Shown here: piece after piece, positions 21,393 through 31,687 of the stretch
How positions within the stretch are numbered: the first letter of the stretch is position 1
Layout of the letters: every line of letters begins with the position of its first letter
DNA from: Cristatella mucedo
Taxonomy: Eukaryota > Bryozoa > Phylactolaemata > Cristatellidae
Reading direction: 5' to 3'
Length of the DNA stretch: 64,000 bases
Assembly: GCA_009760855.2 (NCBI GenBank)
Contig: WPIO01000044.1
Location: 3,038,893 to 3,102,892 of the forward strand
Notes under the pieces: generated by a model
The model's input: only the letters and a program-made list of their open reading frames with translations
Told to the model about the DNA's origin: nothing
Databases searched by the model: none
Position numbers and translations under genes: made by a program

Positions 21393-21494
21393 TGATCATT
21401 ATAACAAAACAAGCAGAGAGATTCTATCTAAGTCTGCATACCGAAGAGAGACAGAAACAGGACCAAAAATAAAAAAAACAAATAAAATTAATCT

Positions 21495-21627
21495 GCATAG
21501 TACCCTACGAGAACTTTGTCTCTATTCAGGCGCTTTACATATGTCACGGGCTCGAGCCCGTACCCTCGGTCAATCACCCCACCTTGGTCAAGGCACCTCA
21601 ACCACTGGACCAAACCAGCAAGACATA
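21495..21627 (-). mobile_element. tRNA-derived SINE (S4)
   Basis: In reverse complement: GGTCCAGTGGTTGAGGTGCC (A box), CGGGCTCGAGCCCGTG (B box), then a TGAATAGAGACAAAGTTCTC tail. The head is well kept and the tail somewhat diverged. Confidence 0.8.
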
Positions 21628-21669
21628 TCGCATAAAGGTGGCATTACATAACCGAGTTAAAAACAATGT

Positions 21670-21785
21670 ATAATTCATTTGTGTAGCGCTCTGAGAGAAC
21701 CTAATCTCCATCCAGGCGCTTTACATACAGGTATGCCGCAGGGCTCAAGCCCCCGGCCCAGGTCATCGAGGGCAAGCAGCTGACT
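21670..21785 (-). mobile_element. tRNA-derived SINE, partial (S5)
   Basis: In reverse complement: a B-box remnant (GGGGGCTTGAGCCC), GCGCCTGGATGGAGATTAGG, and a TACACAAATGAATTAT end. The A box is lost. It lies about 40 bases from S4 in the same orientation. Confidence 0.7.
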
Positions 21786-22079
21786 TCGGAGGTAATACCA
21801 TGAGCACGAAATTTGCATTAATACAAGGTGCCAATATTCTCGGTGGGAGTGCACCGGCTCATAAAATACTGCTAAACTAAGACTGCTGGCCAATTTCTGG
21901 CGAGCAAAGTATAAATACTTAAAACTGCTACGGCGCCGCCTCGTGAATCGTTCCATCAGTACACCATGTATTGTCTTGTAAAAAAAGCGATGAATATCCA
22001 GCTCAGTTACAGTCGCGATCAACGAGGCTTTTTTTTTTTATAAAACTATTAACTGATGACTGGTTTCCGTCTGAGCGGC
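21786..22079. other. Unassigned DNA upstream of COX5A
   Basis: Minus-strand open frame ending in SINE S5. Not convincing as coding. Confidence 0.4.
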
Positions 22080-22367
22080 TGCTAGGAACGAGGAACTGTC
22101 GAGCGGCCGCGTTCAGGCCAGAGCGAAGTCGCTCGCCGGTGCTGCAGCCCGACCGGTGACTCAGCCGATATTAACGAAGCTAATACAAGAGTTACTTAAA
22201 TATAAAAATTGTGGTTCTATTATAAAGTGGTGCAACGACATACTTCTGTGAGTACGCCACAATTTCGTTCAGCGGATGTGGCAGCTGGCGTGCGCCGGCC
22301 TCCAACCGGTTTTGCTGCCACCGGAAGCTCTACGCTGCCATTTTCGTCGCCTTCGGAACTAAGGGAA
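22080..22367 (+). promoter_or_regulatory. Putative COX5A promoter / 5' UTR, CpG-rich
   Basis: The 280 bases before the COX5A start are locally GC- and CpG-rich (GTCGAGCGGCCGCG, GCGAAGTCGCTCGCCGG, and GGCGTGCGCCGGCC at about 22288). That suits a TATA-less housekeeping promoter. The last motif resembles the core of NRF-1 sites, which are common in respiratory-chain gene promoters. Placement is inferred from the start codon only. Confidence 0.4.
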
Positions 22368-22452
22368 ATGCTACGTGCCTTTGCAAGGCGAGCGGTGGTA
22401 GCCACCAACCAGGCTTACTATTCTTCTACAGCTAAACCCCCGAAAACTATAG
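22368..22452 (+). CDS. COX5A: COX5A exon 1 (presequence)
   Basis: Start codon in AAATGCTACG context. It encodes the mitochondrial targeting peptide to about PPKTI and ends ACTATAG|GTAAAT with one base carried into exon 2 (phase 1). Confidence 0.85.
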
Positions 22453-25400
22453 GTAAATATAACGGGCTTGAAAAGACTGAATGGTTAGATTGTTGTATCT
22501 GGTTTACAACCAATCTGTTGAGGGAGGCGAGCTACCGCTGCTAAGAGCAAGATCTTACATTACTCAAACACTGCTTACAGGTACGTGCTGTGACTTCTAT
22601 CAGAACTCCGCTAAATTAATTGAAGCTATTTTGATCTCGCTTCAAATAATCTTATACCTCTTACCAGCTGGCTCGTTACTATGATTCCAATGGGGTGGTC
22701 ACCAGTTGGGGTGACGATGTCTGTCGGCTGCCTGTCCACCTGGTTTCTGCGACTGCACACCATTCTGATGACGCGGTGTATCTGAAATGATCTATGCGGA
22801 TGCAACGTGAGCTTGCTCTTTATCTATCTTGGAAGGTAGATAGATAGACAACACGCCCGCTGCTCGAGTTTCATATAGATAATTCTCGGTAACCTTGTCA
22901 AAAGGTAGCGCAGAGGTTGGCTTGGAAATTTACCTAAGGGTGAAAATGCAGACGAAATAATGAATTCGTGTCAAGTGCAATTGGTTTATTTTTTTTACAA
23001 AGCTGTTGAAGCCATGGAGTGACAGCTCAAGGTGCCGGCTTTGCTTCTTTTGGATCTCGACTAAAGACGCATACATTCTTCACAACTTTCCCTGCTCCCC
23101 AGTGAGATCTTCATTTGGCCTGTGTGCTTTTGCGTGCTTATCCGTGTCTTCTTCCGTGCATGCTACTAATAAGGAGTCCTACTAACTAGTGGCTCTGAGT
23201 GTCGTCGTTGGAACTTTTGCATGCTTGCCCATGCATGCCATCTTGCATGCCATCTTGCATGCCATCTTGCATGCCATTCACCTTTGTTTATTGCTTCTCT
23301 CGCAGGAAGTTTTAAAGAGCCTAAATAGAGATTTAGTTTTGTTAGGGTGTGCATAAAAGACAGTGTAATTACATTGTTGTTACTGGCACAACAGAACAGT
23401 CTTAGGGATACCCCAGCATGCCATGTTTATAGCATGTCACATTGCATATAATGCAACCAAAGGTATAATTTGGCTTAGTCGAGGGGTATTGTAGGTGATA
23501 TGGTTAGCACTCTCATGATTGGAGTGTTGACCCGGTGGTGTCTTCTGAAGTTCCTTAGCTTCGCATTTACTCCAATCTTGCCTAGCTGTCCTTTTTGTTT
23601 GGAGCTAGCCTCTCCCCTCGAGGAACAGCCTATGTAGTGATGGAAAGGAATGTGAGCTCTGGTAAGGGCCAACTATCTTAGCTGCTGAAGTAGACCTCGA
23701 TGATGGCAAGTGACTGTAATTCTACAACTGAGCTATTTTGGATAACTGAGCTTTTGTGTGCTTCGAACCAACGTCTAATATTTTGGAGACCGTGCCTTTA
23801 GTTCTAATGCTCCCAAACCCTGAAACTTACTCCCGACTGACGTCACGAAATCTCAGGATTTAACGACATTTAAACAGAAGCTAAAAGGGCACCTGTTTCT
23901 TATAGAATTTGCTGGGTCCGTGTGAATTGTCTTTTGTATGCTGACGAGCTCTGGAACTGTTTATTTTATCACTAACCAAATGACAATTTTTCCATCGCCG
24001 CATATGAGAAGTGCATAACAAGACATTTTAGTTCTCTTAGGGTGCTATAGAAATGTCTTATTATTTGCTTGTACATATCGAAAATGACTAGCCCACCAAC
24101 AATTGCATCAATTAACCTTCAACTTGTAGACATTCATAAACTTACGGCTTTCGTCGTATATGCAGGCCTGTTAGCTGAGGTCTCATGATGTCATCTGTCC
24201 CTAGTTACACTCAGTAGCAAAAATAGTCGCATTATGGCTGCTGTTGCTGTAAATTTTGTTTGGGTAACAAGTGTTTTTTTATGCTAGGCATACTAAAGCT
24301 ATCTTTATAATATGAACATATTTATTGAAAGCCCAAAACAAACATAGGGGGAAGTTTGTGTATCATTCTGCTGTGGTTATACTGAAACTGTCGGCTATTG
24401 GTTTAGGCCGAACACCCACCGAAGCCGTCTGTTGATATCGCTCCATAGTAATTTCATGGGGTTCAAGTCAGGTGACTGGCTTGACTGCTGCACCAGCCCT
24501 AAACAAGGATTCGGCAAAAAGTACTTTATAGGCTTGGCAGCTTGTTTGGGGTTGTCATCTTGCTCAAGTGTGACTACCCACAAGCAGAATATTTGAGCTT
24601 GAAATCCTACCTGCTTGACAAGCAATAACTTGAGTAAAGTACTTCTTGACGAATCCTTGTTTGGTATTGGTGCAGTGGCCGAGCCAGTCGCCAGATTTGA
24701 ACCTCTTAGAATGACTATGGAGTGATATCGGCAGGCTTCTGAGGCAGGGTGTTCGACCTATACCAGTAGCCGATCTTTTCAATAAAACTGAAATGTGCTA
24801 CAGCAGAAGAGACGCCGTAGAAGCTTGTAGTCTATTTGCTTGGCCAGAAAAACTATATTTGTATATAAATAAAATACGATAAATAATAGTAAATAAAACA
24901 AAATATAAATTTATTTGTATTCTTCCCTGGGAGAATGTAATCTCTATTTAGGCTCTTCACATATGCCATGGAGCTCGATCATGCGACCTCATCGATCAGC
25001 TTCATTCACCTTGACCTTGGTCAAGACGAGCACCTCAACACTGGCCCAAACCAGTTCGGCAAGGAAGGCCATGAAGAATCGTGGGTGTGACGGCATCGCA
25101 CTAAATGCATGCATACCAGTAGCATGTGTGTTTTTGGGCTATCAACAAATATTTTTACGTGCTGCGCATAACTTTAGGTATGCGTAGCATCTTAGGAAAC
25201 CCTCTTGTTACCCGAATGAATTTAGTCTTAGCTGTGGCAGCCATACTTCTAGCATTTTTTTGACATAATATACCTCCAGGGTTCCCGAGTTACTGTGGCG
25301 TCGTTGCTTATATGCAGAAGTTTTTATCGACATTTTTATTTTGGTTTTTCTCCAGCTATACAATTTGTTATAAATTCACTGTAAGTATTACATTATAGTA

Positions 25401-27466
25401 GTATGTACATTGCAGTGTCCTACTGCCCGTAGGCATAATTGTAGACCATTTCCTTTATTCTTTGCTATTTGTCCTTCAAGTACTAACCTATATGTTATAG
25501 CACAGTCGCCTGCAAGCTCAGGGCATGGCCATGGAATCAAGTCACACGACGAGATGGATCAGGAAATCATGAGCCACCTTACAGGCAAGGCATTGGATAG
25601 TTGGGATCTGAGAAGTGTTCTGCATACCATTCATGTAAGTTACCTGTCGTGTTGTCCTCTATGCTTATTTAGTCTTCACCTACTGGCAGCAAACTGGCTA
25701 GTGCCCTTTGCTGCGCCTACATTGATTTTTCGACTAACTGTAAAGATGGTCACACTTAGACCTGGTAGTAATGCTTATGGCGACTGCGTTTTGTTTGCAG
25801 CATCGAGATGCTGTTCCTGAGCCCAAGATTATCACAGCAGCCCTGAAGGCAATCCGAAAGCAAAACGATTTTGCTTTAGCAGTTCGTTTCCTTGAAGCTG
25901 TTAAGGTAGGCATCGGTAAAAAGGTCAGGTTCAGCTGATTCAGCAACCTGATTTATATAGCATCAGCCGAGCTAAGAGTAGTAGATGTATTGCATATCGA
26001 ACCCTTTGGGAATTGTGTGGGGGCTATTTATGTTATGGGTGCTCAGCCCAATGGCAGACAGAGCGATTTTTAGTTTTGTGTCTTCAGTCTTGCGTACACT
26101 TGGTATACTGCTGCAAATAGATTGATGTCGTGGAAGCTGTTTTGAAACCAACCCTGAGCTCAAATGCTGAGTAGCTGACAGCAAAAGCAATGCTGCAGAG
26201 ACCCGTGGATATACCTGACCATCGGTCACCACTTCATGATTGGGGACATCCATTGCCCGAGGATAGGGCCACGCCCATGGCAAGGTTACATAATCCCGAG
26301 CCCGTAGCTTTAGTTTCTCTACACGTAAAGTCTGAAACTGCCAACTGGCATCGCATCATTCTCTGATGAAACCTTTAAAGCAAAGCTGAAAATCTACCTG
26401 TTCTCAGTTTTAGCTTGTCCATGTGCATTGTCCTTTATGTGCTTATGCATGCTGCAATCGTGGAATTCCATCATCACCAATCGGATAGTAAGATTTGTTG
26501 GTTGCATTTCTGCAGCCGTGTGCACAACCAAACAGCATGGGTCTTAAGTTCTTTAGTTTGATATCAAGCCCAGTGCAAGTAAGAATTGTTTATTTATATT
26601 GATTGCCGATTGTTGCTGCAGAGCATATATTTTTATTCTGTACTCGGTAGTGGTTATAGTCTGCCGTGGGACTGAGGACCAAAAAAGAATTTATCTAGCT
26701 GGGAACGATCCTGCAATCTCAGGGGTCCAGTCAAGCAGGTAAAGCCCCTTTTTTATTGCAGCCTGCAAATGTGTAGTAGCTGCATTCACTCCTTGTATAT
26801 GCTCTACACATATGCACATATTTACATTATATGCTGATATATATTTACATTATTATATTTACATTATATGATGCGGAAACTAATATAATAGTAATGCAAT
26901 TAAAAATGCACACATTTTGGCAGAATAGTAGTGCAATTAAAAATACGCACACACATTTTGGCACTGCACAGGGATTCGACTCGGGCATTAACTGTTTGTT
27001 TCAAGCCCAGGTTTTAAGCAGAGTGGGAGAATGGAATCTTAATAGCTGAATGGGTAGAGCACTGGCCACATGTGTGATGAAGCATCTGTTCAACCTGAAA
27101 ATGGTCTTAATAAGGTTAACATTTTTCTACAAACCTGCAATACCACGGCTAATGGCCTTCGGTTCTGTATGTTCAAAGAGAACGTGTGCTTGCAATGAGG
27201 AGATGGTTTTAAGTGTGTGGTATGTCTTAGCTGTTCCTAGGTCTTTTATATCTTTTTTGTGTGTGCTGATTACGGAGAGCGTTTGTGAAGGTAATGTAAT
27301 TTCATTCATTCTTTTTTAGTTCAAGTGTGGACCCCAAGTCGGTGTGATTTGGCCATATTTGCTTAAAGAAATTAAGCCTACGCTGGATGAACTGGGTATA
27401 TTAACACCCGAGCAGATGGGCTATGACAAGCCGGAGCTTGCACTTACGAGTGTCTATGACATGTAG
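22368..27466 (+). CDS. COX5A: Cytochrome c oxidase subunit 5A (whole gene, 4 coding exons)
   Basis: Nuclear-encoded matrix-side subunit of respiratory complex IV. Exons 22368-22452, 25501-25634, 25801-25905 and 27320-27466 join to 471 bases and 156 residues, close to the roughly 150 of vertebrate precursors. The N-terminus ([20 protein letters not shown]) is Arg-rich and free of acidic residues, as expected of a mitochondrial presequence. The mature part has the family blocks: [71 protein letters not shown] and [10 protein letters not shown]. All introns are GT-AG, and phases agree (1, 0, 0). An upstream in-frame ATG at 22209 was not used because it would put 53 non-presequence residues before the Arg-rich leader. 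The protein runs about ten residues past the usual vertebrate end (ALTSVYDM). Intron 1 is filled with transposons. A long nested insertion starts about 200 bases after the stop. Confidence 0.95.
22453..23039. other. COX5A intron 1, 5' part
   Basis: No recognised element in this part of the intron. Confidence 0.4.
23040..23375 (+). mobile_element. Non-LTR LINE 3' end, second type (D)
   Basis: Short coding end [16 protein letters not shown] and a stop, then a UTR with TGTGTGCTTTTGCGTGCTTA and a tail with AAGAGCCTAAATAGAGATTT. The coding end matches 47680-47720 (SFKSQLKTHLFSSAFFAPQ). A 12-base tandem repeat has expanded inside it. Intronic in COX5A. Confidence 0.6.
23228..23279. repeat. 12-base tandem repeat (CATGCCATCTTG)
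   Basis: About four units of GCATGCCATCTT in perfect tandem within the LINE-derived 3' UTR. Confidence 0.9.
23765..24065 (+). mobile_element. L2-type LINE 3' fragment, old
   Basis: Remnant of [12 protein letters not shown], then [20 protein letters not shown], followed by a UTR and a tail (TTTAGTTCTCTTAGGGTGCT). It resembles the 38.3-kb copy more than A1-A3. Located in COX5A intron 1. Confidence 0.7.
24066..24394. other. COX5A intron 1, unassigned part
   Basis: AT-rich, possibly flanking sequence of the Tc1-like relic. Nothing firm. Confidence 0.4.
24395..24790. mobile_element. Two inverted Tc1-type transposase fragments forming a palindrome (R5)
   Basis: Minus strand (24560 to 24400): [20 protein letters not shown], then [20 protein letters not shown]. 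Plus strand (24610 to 24770): [20 protein letters not shown], then DLNLLE, a stop, [12 protein letters not shown]. Both are the DNDPKHTSK / [12 protein letters not shown] part of Tc1 transposases and align to each other as inverted arms of roughly 150 bases around about 24585. Neither is functional. Located in COX5A intron 1. Confidence 0.8.
24905..25062 (-). mobile_element. tRNA-derived SINE (S6)
   Basis: In reverse complement: GGTTTGGGCCAGTGTTGAGG (A box), a weakened B box (GATCGAGCTCCATGG), then AGAGCCTAAATAGAGATTAC and a TACAAATAAATTTATA end. Diverged. Located in COX5A intron 1. Confidence 0.75.
25063..25500. other. COX5A intron 1, 3' end
   Basis: Ends with the acceptor TATGTTATAG before exon 2. 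Nothing else recognised. Confidence 0.5.
25501..25634 (+). CDS. COX5A: COX5A exon 2
   Basis: Encodes [20 protein letters not shown] to LRSVLHTIH, the first conserved helices of the mature subunit. Acceptor TTATAG, donor CAT|GTAAGT, phase 0 at the end. Confidence 0.93.
25801..25905 (+). CDS. COX5A: COX5A exon 3
   Basis: 35 codons, [20 protein letters not shown] to LEAVK, the most conserved part of the family. Acceptor TTTGCAG, donor AAG|GTAGGC. Confidence 0.95.
25906..26289. other. COX5A intron 3, 5' part
   Basis: Starts after the exon 3 donor. A faint match to the second SINE type (AGGTTCAGCTGATTCAGCAA) at about 25925-25970 is not firm enough to call. Confidence 0.4.
26290..26565 (+). mobile_element. 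Old LINE 3' fragment in COX5A intron 3
   Basis: Degraded LINE end: [15 protein letters not shown]-like residues, then [20 protein letters not shown], then GTCCTTTATGTGCTTATGCA in the UTR and a remnant tail (GGGTCTTAAGTTCTTTAG). Confidence 0.6.
26890..26965. repeat. Imperfect ~40-base direct repeat
   Basis: TAATGCAATTAAAAATGCAC and TAGTGCAATTAAAAATACGC, each followed by ACACATTTTGGCA. Two units in COX5A intron 3. Confidence 0.7.
27037..27105 (+). mobile_element. Possible tRNA-like SINE head
   Basis: TAGCTGAATGGGTAGAGCAC fits an A box and D-arm. CTGTTCAACCTG 45 bases on is a weak B box. No acceptor stem or body could be confirmed. Confidence 0.3.
27320..27466 (+). CDS. COX5A: COX5A exon 4 and stop
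   Basis: Acceptor TTCTTTTTTAG. Encodes [20 protein letters not shown] through [15 protein letters not shown] and TAG at 27464-27466. No canonical AATAAA was seen just downstream. Confidence 0.95.
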   Translation, partial: FKCGPQVGVIWPYLLKEIKPTLDELGILTPEQMGYDKPELALTSVYDM

Positions 27467-27718
27467 CTATTTTTCTTTGTTTTGATTTAGCTGCAATGGG
27501 TGTCGTGATTCTATGTGAGTGGAACACAAATAAGTACAAAATATATTATTTCATCTGTGCTGGTGTTTTTTACTTTCATGCCACCATGCTTCCATTCTAG
27601 ATACTAGCAGTAGATTATTCAAAGCTGTAGAAGCATAGCCATTTTAGCCGGTTAATGCTTGCCTGGGTGAATGTCAAGAAAATACACAATGTGTCAGACA
27701 ATTGAATATTTGTTTAGG

Positions 27719-29060
27719 GTTTGCTTAGACCGGGATACCGCATCTAAATTGGTCCATACATTTGTGACATCTCATCTTTTGACGCCTGTAACTCACTGCT
27801 TGCTGGTTTACCGACCTGTGCAATCAGGCACCTACAGCTGGTGCAAAACTCTGCAGCTAGGCTTGTCTGTCGTGAGCGTCGAAGTTGCGACATCTCACCA
27901 CGTCCCGCCCACCTGCACGTGCTCCCAGTCAAGCAAAGCATCGACTTCAAGGTTTTGTCACTCACTTTTAGGTCCCTTCATTCTTTGGCCCCAGCCTACC
28001 TATCAGATCTACTGCCCCAACCAGGCTAATCGTACCACTCGCTTTCCGGAATCTAATTGTTTACCTATATCTCGTACAAACTTCGAATCCTTTAGAGACT
28101 TCATATGCTCCCAAAGCCTGGAACACATTCACGACTTGGGTTACATCGTCTGATTTAACCAGATTTAAAAACAAACTAAAAACGCATCTATTAATGACAG
28201 CATTTAGTGGGTCCCTGTGATTCGAACTTAATGTGCTTATATGTGCTGACACTGTGCATGCTGCCACTAACCATACATGCATGCTGACCCTGAGCATGTC
28301 ACCATTAACCATGTTCCTCTTATTGTTTATTGTAATGTAATGTATCTCCGTCTGTACCTCCACAAAGTCATAAAGACCATGTGGGTGTTACGCAGGAGAG
28401 TTTTGTATAGCACACTCACAGCCTAAGCGGCTTTCGGTACGCATTCGGTACCCAACAGACTTCGTCTCACGCAACAAAGAGAAAGTGGGAAGCATAGCAG
28501 AGTTAGGAGAGCAGTCGAGGTAGTGAGTAGCATAGAAGTAGCAGTTCAGGACCTCTGAAAAAGATGTGCCATAGTCGGCAGTTGGAGAGTAGTTGTCGTT
28601 GCGTAAGAATTGTGGAAGCGAGTTCCACAGTCTAGGACCTTCAGAGCTAAAACTTCTGTCGCCAACTGTCTTTAAGCGGAGGAATGGAACTGCTAATTTA
28701 TTGTCTACACAGGACCTCAGGGCACGAACAGGCTGAAACTGATGCAGCAGTTCAGCTAGGTACGAAGGAGCCAAGCCGTGGCGGGCCTTGTGGGTCAACG
28801 TAAGAACTTTGCTCTGTATCCTTTGCTCAACCGGCAACCATCCTAGCTCTTTCAGCAGATGTGACACGTGCTCAAACCGCTGGGACTTGAAGACTAGCCT
28901 TGCAGCCATATTCATAGTCTGCCGTAGTGGCATAATAACTTTGAGCATGCTAGCACTAACCATTCGATCGTGTTTCCTTTGCAGCAAATTTTTGTAGTGT
29001 CTAGAAAGAGATTGAGCTCTCTGAAGATACTGTATCAAACGTATTATTATTATTATTATT
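27719..29060 (+). mobile_element. L2-type LINE (A7), interrupted by another LINE
   Basis: The part at 27719-28327 starts at CLDRDTASKLVHTFVTSHL and contains the C-terminal RT region (ISPRPAHLHVLPVKQSIDFK, FRSLHSLAPAYLSDLLPQ) with frame breaks near 27770 and 28030. The part at about 28942-29060 is the 3' UTR and tail (ACCATTCGATCGTGTTTCCT, CTAGAAAGAGATTGAGCTCT, (ATT)n). The 28328-28941 insert is a different LINE in reverse. Confidence 0.85.
28328..28941 (-). mobile_element. Second L2/CR1-like LINE family (B), nested in A7
   Basis: The minus strand encodes an open C-terminal RT region of about 180 codons ending at 28388: MNMAARLVFKSQRFEHVSHL, LKELGWLPVEQRIQSKVLTL, APSYLAELLHQFQPVRALRS, GDRSFSSEGPRLWNSLPQFL, ETKSVGYRMRTESRLG. 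The layout parallels family A but the sequence is clearly different. The 3' UTR ends CTCCGTCTGTACCTCC in reverse, followed by a TGTAATG-type end. Sister copies lie at 33595 and 46250. Confidence 0.85.
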
Positions 29061-29730
29061 AGGATACCTTTCGAAAGGCAGATATGTCAGGACTGGGATC
29101 AGAGGTTCGGACGACTTGCGAATGGAAGAAAAAATGATTATGCAAACCACGTCTAACCCGGATGTAAGCCGTAAGAAACATATCTACAAATAACAAAACT
29201 TACCGACCTCTGCAGCGTATGCGACTTGTATCGAACCTCGATAGACCATGGTACATGCATGAAGCTTGTTGAGGTGCATTCTTGTGACTTATACAGCTCA
29301 TTCTTGTTACTTATACAGCTTCATTTCCAGTGTAGGATTGCGCCTTGTAAAATCCATAACTCAGGTAATACTTGGCGTATCGGATTACAATTTTAAATGC
29401 TAGTTCAGCTCTGCTTGTTTTAACTGAGGAACAAAAAAATATTTCTGACTTCAGCTGGATAAAGTTCGCTCTCTACGTCGTCAAACGTCCTGGAGCTTTA
29501 TTTTACGTAATCATGGACATGTAGAACGAAATGTATCCAATAGCAAATTTGCTAATCCCAAGCTGTCGTGTAATCTTTAGATTGCTATGACCTGGTTGAT
29601 GCAGCGATATCACCATCTCCTTGGTAACTGCAGTGTTTCTGGTAGGGTATTTCGTTGCAACACGTGGTAAATCCAGAAGTATAACTATTAGGTGGACATT
29701 CGGAGGGCTTCCACGTGCCACATAACAGTG

Positions 29731-29997
29731 AACAGAAATGGGGTGCAGATTGATGCTATAATTTTTGGGAAACCCAGAAGTATGGTACTATCTTTGAAGT
29801 CGGCAGAGCGACCAGCTAAAACAGCCCGATTTTAGCCTTTTTTGTAACCAGCCTGTAAGTAGGACCACTATTGCCACCCCAAAAGATGATCCCGGATAAC
29901 TCCCGGCTGGCCGGAGTTCCCATGTGCTCCGGGCCTTGGTTTGTGCTCTGGCCACCCGAATTCTGATAATTGAGGGTGTGAGGATGTTTGCACCTGA
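29731..29997. other. Unassigned intergenic DNA
   Basis: Nothing recognised. Confidence 0.4.
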
Positions 29998-30132
29998 GGG
30001 TTTGGTCTAGCGGTTAAGGTGCTCGCCCCGACCAAGGTCTGACCGAGGTCGTGGGCTCGAGCCCCGAGGCACATGTGAAGCACCTGAATAGAGATTAAGT
30101 TCTCTTAGGGCGTTATATATAAATGAATTATA
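29998..30132 (+). mobile_element. tRNA-derived SINE, best-preserved copy (S3)
   Basis: Clear A box (GTCTAGCGGTTAAGGTGCTC) and B box (GGGCTCGAGCCCC) spaced as in a tRNA. The body and tail follow: GAAGCACCTGAATAGAGATT, AAGTTCTCTTAGGGCGTTAT, AAATGAATTATA. The tail is nearly the LINE A tail, so it was probably mobilised by the L2-type LINE machinery. Confidence 0.9.
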
Positions 30133-31547
30133 AGTGAACCAGATTGTAGTCGCGGCAAGCTCCATTGTCTGACCACTAGTTGGTTCGAAGGCTGGCAACG
30201 TGCAAGTTTACACATTCACAGCGTTTGCTTGATTGCTGCATCTCGAGCGATTGCTAATGGGCTGAACCTTGACCTTGCACAGAGCAGTCAGCCGTTTGGT
30301 GCTTAAAGGTCGGCCGGGCTGCATGTCGTAAGGCTCACACCTTCTTCGGCAACACACGACTGAGACTGTGATTGAGACAGCACTACTAGATTGCAATGTC
30401 TTTTGGGTAAACTGGGTTACGACACCAGTGCAGACTTAGTCGAGTACACATGCCTCGCCAGTTCGTGAGGTTAGGTCGCGAATACTCGAGTCCCCAATCT
30501 CGATTGTTATACAAGTACAGCGAATTTATGCAGTCGCAATCAAGTCAAGAGATAGCCAAGCACATAGGGAAAATATGCGGGCTGAAGTGTCTGCGAACTG
30601 GCGACCCCGGAGTGGCTGGGGCACAAGCAGTTTCCCTTGGAGGTAGATGGTAGGTGATAGTTCACCCTTGCTCCCACTCCATCGCGGTTGCTACTGCTTC
30701 ATGTTGCTGCTGGTGTGGTCTTGGCGTGAATGGCCCTGATATAAAGCTATCAAGAACAAGCCAAAAACTTGCCTTGTTCTTTTACAGTGCTCAAATCTAG
30801 GTGCTAATAACCGGTTGTTTACTCAAAAAAGCAAGTCGCCATTTCCAGCCGTTGCCATGCAATTTCAATGAATAATCCTGCGTAGCAACACTAGACTAGT
30901 TTTTGCGGTCATTGCTTCGTGGCGAAAGTATAACGAACGACAAATGACAAGCACCTTCCAGGCCTAACTCGAATAGCTCTTCCAACTGCTCGTGGGACGG
31001 ACGGTGAAGTTGCCGGTTGTCAAATGTTACTTGCGAGTTCTACAAGAGAAATGCTTTTAAGGCACTAAACTGTAATCTCATATACAAGCACCTCAGGATT
31101 ACAATCTAGGCAGCAAGTCGGCGTGCCATCTCACAATAAATCTATATCATTTTAAATGTACATCCCATGCATACATAGCACATAAACAGGTCACAGTTTA
31201 TTCGCAAGCCAGTGCTAATCAATGGGAAGGGATCCATCATTAATATAGAAATGCAAATGGGAAAATACACTCATAGTTGAAAATAGCAATAATTTTTAAT
31301 TCGTCTTAATATAAAGATGTTGCTACATTAAGAATTGACCATGAGAAGGGCGAGCTCACCAGGAAATTCAGGGACTGTTCACGGATACAGGCTTGTTTGC
31401 ATATGTATTTCAGCAGCCACTAGCCTGACCCAGAGGTTTTAGCAGCCGGCTACTGTCGAGCCTGTGGTTTGTACAGCATCGAAAGTGGGAACTCATGGAT
31501 ACGCTGAGCGAGGCTGTCCGGTCTATTAGCAAGGGTTGTAGGAATTA
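30133..31547. other. Unassigned intergenic DNA
   Basis: No coding frame with a recognisable domain. A GAACTGGCGACCCCGGAGTG run near 30596 looks like an LTR-element primer-binding site but has no LTR or coding support. Confidence 0.4.
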
Positions 31548-31651
31548 CCCCCGCCCTGGTGGACCCTAGGACATTTCCCTCCTCCCGGACATCCCCCCGG
31601 GGGGAGGGGTAGGACATTTCCCCCTATGTTAGTGAATGTATAACTAAAAAA

Positions 31652-31687
<36 letters not shown>

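Larger units (their letters stand above)
27660..29730. mobile_element. Tc1-like element (R3) split by nested LINEs
   Basis: The terminal repeat begins at about 27668 (AATGTCAAGAAAATAC, then TTGTTTAGGG) and resumes at 29061 (GGATACCTTTCGAAAGGCAG) exactly where R1 is continuous (TGTTTAGGGTACCTTTCG). From 29503 to 29721 the minus strand encodes a Tc1-type N-terminal helix-turn-helix segment (AVTKEMVISLHQPGHSNLKI, TRQLGISKFAI). The rest of the transposase is missing. The split is caused by LINE A7, which itself holds a second LINE. Confidence 0.75.

Noticed and set aside
22209-22367. Upstream in-frame ATG as the COX5A start
   Set aside because: It would add 53 residues in front of a typical Arg-rich mitochondrial presequence, and the ATG at 22368 gives a protein of normal length.
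30590-30620. LTR-element primer-binding site (TGGCGACCCCGGAGTGG)
   Set aside because: No LTR ends or coding remnants could be placed around it.
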